Positions 5,651 through 6,838 of a stretch of 6,838 nt of DNA are shown in pieces (position 1 is the first letter of the stretch; each line of letters starts with the position of its first letter). The stretch lies in NCBI GenBank assembly GCA_014379815.1, contig JACMLA010000147.1:1-6838 (forward strand), written 5' to 3'. The translations under genes were made by a program, and so were the position numbers. The notes beneath the pieces are model-generated. The model was not told where the DNA came from. It was given only the letters and a program-made list of their open reading frames with translations, and did no database searches. Source of the DNA: Bryobacteraceae bacterium (lineage in GTDB: Bacteria > Acidobacteriota > Terriglobia > Bryobacterales > Bryobacteraceae).

Positions 5651-6838
5651 ACGTTATACCGAAAAGGCCCGGCGTGTGATCTTTTTTGCGCGGTACGAGG
5701 CGAGCCAGTTCGGCAGTCCTTATATTGAAACTGAGCACCTGCTCTTAGGATTGCTAAGGGAAGATAAAGCCCTTGCGAACCGGTTTCTGCGCTCGCATGC
5801 TGCTATCGAGTCGATCCGAAAGCAGATTGAGTCGCACACCACAATCCGCGAAAAGGTTTCCACCTCGGTAGATCTTCCTTTGAGCCATGAGTGCAAACGA
5901 GTTCTGGCTTACGGTGCGGAAGAAGCTGAGCGGCTAAACCATAAGCACATCGGCACGGAGCACTTGCTGCTTGGTCTGCTGCGCGAAGACAAAAGTTTCG
6001 CCGCGGAGATTCTGCATGAGCGAGGCCTGAGACTGTCTCAGGTGCGCGAGGAGATTGCGCGCTCTTCATCGGAGAAGATGGCATCCAACCGACCGAAAGA
6101 GAGCTCCCTGCTGGCAGAGTTCAGCCGGGATCTGACGCAGTCTGCGGTGGATGGGTCACTGGACCCGTTGATTGGGCGGGACTTTGAACTGGATCGCGTG
6201 ATCCAGATTTTGTGCCGCCGTACAAAGAACAATCCGGTGCTGATCGGTGAGCCTGGGGTGGGTAAGACGGCGATTGTGGAAGGCCTGGCACAGCGCATTG
6301 CCGACGGCGATGTTCCGTCATTCTTGGCCGATAAACGCATCCTCGCTCTGGATCTCTCGCTGATCGTCGCGGGCACCAAGTACCGCGGCCAGTTTGAAGA
6401 GCGGCTGAAGACGATCATGAAAGAGCTGATGGAGAACCAGAACGCCATCATTTTCATTGACGAGCTGCATACTCTGGTAGGTGCGGGCTCGGCAGAAGGT
6501 TCACTGGATGCTGCGAACATCTTAAAGCCGGCACTCTCGCGAGGGGAGATTCAGTGTATCGGTGCGACCACGCCCGGCGAGTATCGCAAGTCAATTGAAA
6601 AAGACCGGTCTCTGGAGCGGAGATTTCAGGCGGTCAAGGTTCCGCCACCGAACGAGCTGGATGCCATCAGGATTCTGTTTGGTGTCAAAGAACGTTACGA
6701 GAAGTTCCACGCTGTGGCGTATACCGACGATGCCATTGAATCGGCCGTGTACACGTCCAGTCGCTTCATTCCGGATCGCTTTCTGCCAGACAAAGCAATT
6801 GATTTGATCGATGAGGCGGGAGCCCGGGTCAAACTACG
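5643..6838 (+). CDS. clpC: ClpC-type AAA+ unfoldase, ATP-binding subunit of Clp protease (3' end outside window)
   Basis: The first 398 codons of an expected ~800-residue protein are present and the frame is intact to the edge. Residues 1-145 carry two Clp N-terminal repeats, each with the same core [11 protein letters not shown] (31-41 and 106-116), used in ClpC for adaptor and substrate binding. The first AAA+ domain follows: [13 protein letters not shown], Walker A GEPGVGKT (202-209), pore loop [11 protein letters not shown] with Tyr247, Walker B IIFIDE (269-274), sensor region IGATT (306-310), Arg finger in LERRF (324-328), and a lid ending in [10 protein letters not shown]. The middle domain and second AAA+ ring are beyond the window. 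ClpC hexamers unfold proteins and feed them to ClpP in the cytoplasm. The ATG overlaps the ABC gene by 8 bases, implying a shared transcript and coupled translation; the only Shine-Dalgarno-like bases, AAGGAAAG at 5623-5630, are rather far off. The [11 protein letters not shown] start is typical of ClpC, and ClpB is excluded by the paired repeat type. Confidence 0.95.
   Translation, partial: MFERYTEKARRVIFFARYEASQFGSPYIETEHLLLGLLREDKALANRFLRSHAAIESIRKQIESHTTIREKVSTSVDLPLSHECKRVLAYGAEEAERLNHKHIGTEHLLLGLLREDKSFAAEILHERGLRLSQVREEIARSSSEKMASNRPKESSLLAEFSRDLTQSAVDGSLDPLIGRDFELDRVIQILCRRTKNNPVLIGEPGVGKTAIVEGLAQRIADGDVPSFLADKRILALDLSLIVAGTKYRGQFEERLKTIMKELMENQNAIIFIDELHTLVGAGSAEGSLDAANILKPALSRGEIQCIGATTPGEYRKSIEKDRSLERRFQAVKVPPPNELDAIRILFGVKERYEKFHAVAYTDDAIESAVYTSSRFIPDRFLPDKAIDLIDEAGARVKL

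Noticed and set aside
6038..6520. Minus-strand open frame of 160 codons within clpC
   Set aside because: It is antisense to the strongly conserved first AAA+ domain of ClpC and is Ser/Arg-rich low-quality coding.
1..6838. CRISPR array, tRNA/rRNA, insertion sequence ends or transposase
   Set aside because: No regularly spaced repeats, RNA gene signatures, transposase frames or flanking inverted repeats were seen.

Overview
The window looks like a piece of an acidobacterial chromosome. This is an inference from the N-terminus of the ClpC protein, the extracytoplasmic GH43-like and bicupin proteins, the moderately GC-rich DNA and the gene mix. No rRNA or other firm taxonomic marker is present. 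There are seven protein genes. Five lie on the minus strand (left two thirds) and two on the plus strand (right third), and they diverge from a 63-base gap at 4811-4873.

Minus strand, in transcription order: a secreted two-repeat cupin protein (4148-4810); a small secreted protein of unknown function (3764-4108) 39 bases further on; a 166-base gap; a TIR-domain protein resembling FxsC (2395-3597); a large ATPase (632-2395) joining a KGGxGR-type MinD/ParA-like NTPase, a degenerate TIR-like domain and a C-terminal prokaryotic YEATS (pYEATS) domain; and a secreted GH43-like beta-propeller protein (1-632) that runs off the left edge. The last three genes are joined by two identical one-base TAATG stop/start overlaps, so they are probably translated as a coupled unit.

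Plus strand: a LolD-type lipoprotein-release ABC ATPase (4874-5650) overlapping by 8 bases a ClpC-type AAA+ unfoldase (5643 to beyond the right edge). These look like envelope and proteostasis housekeeping genes.

The part most worth attention is the TIR protein plus the NTPase/TIR-like/pYEATS fusion. It has the architecture of an NTP-regulated signalling or conflict (defence-like) module: a nucleotide switch, a possible NAD-directed TIR effector and a possible ligand-reading YEATS module. It resembles pieces of the actinobacterial FxSxx-COOH system, but neither the radical SAM enzyme nor an FxSxx peptide is visible here. Its coupling to a secreted glycosidase-like gene is unexpected. Function is inferred from domains only.
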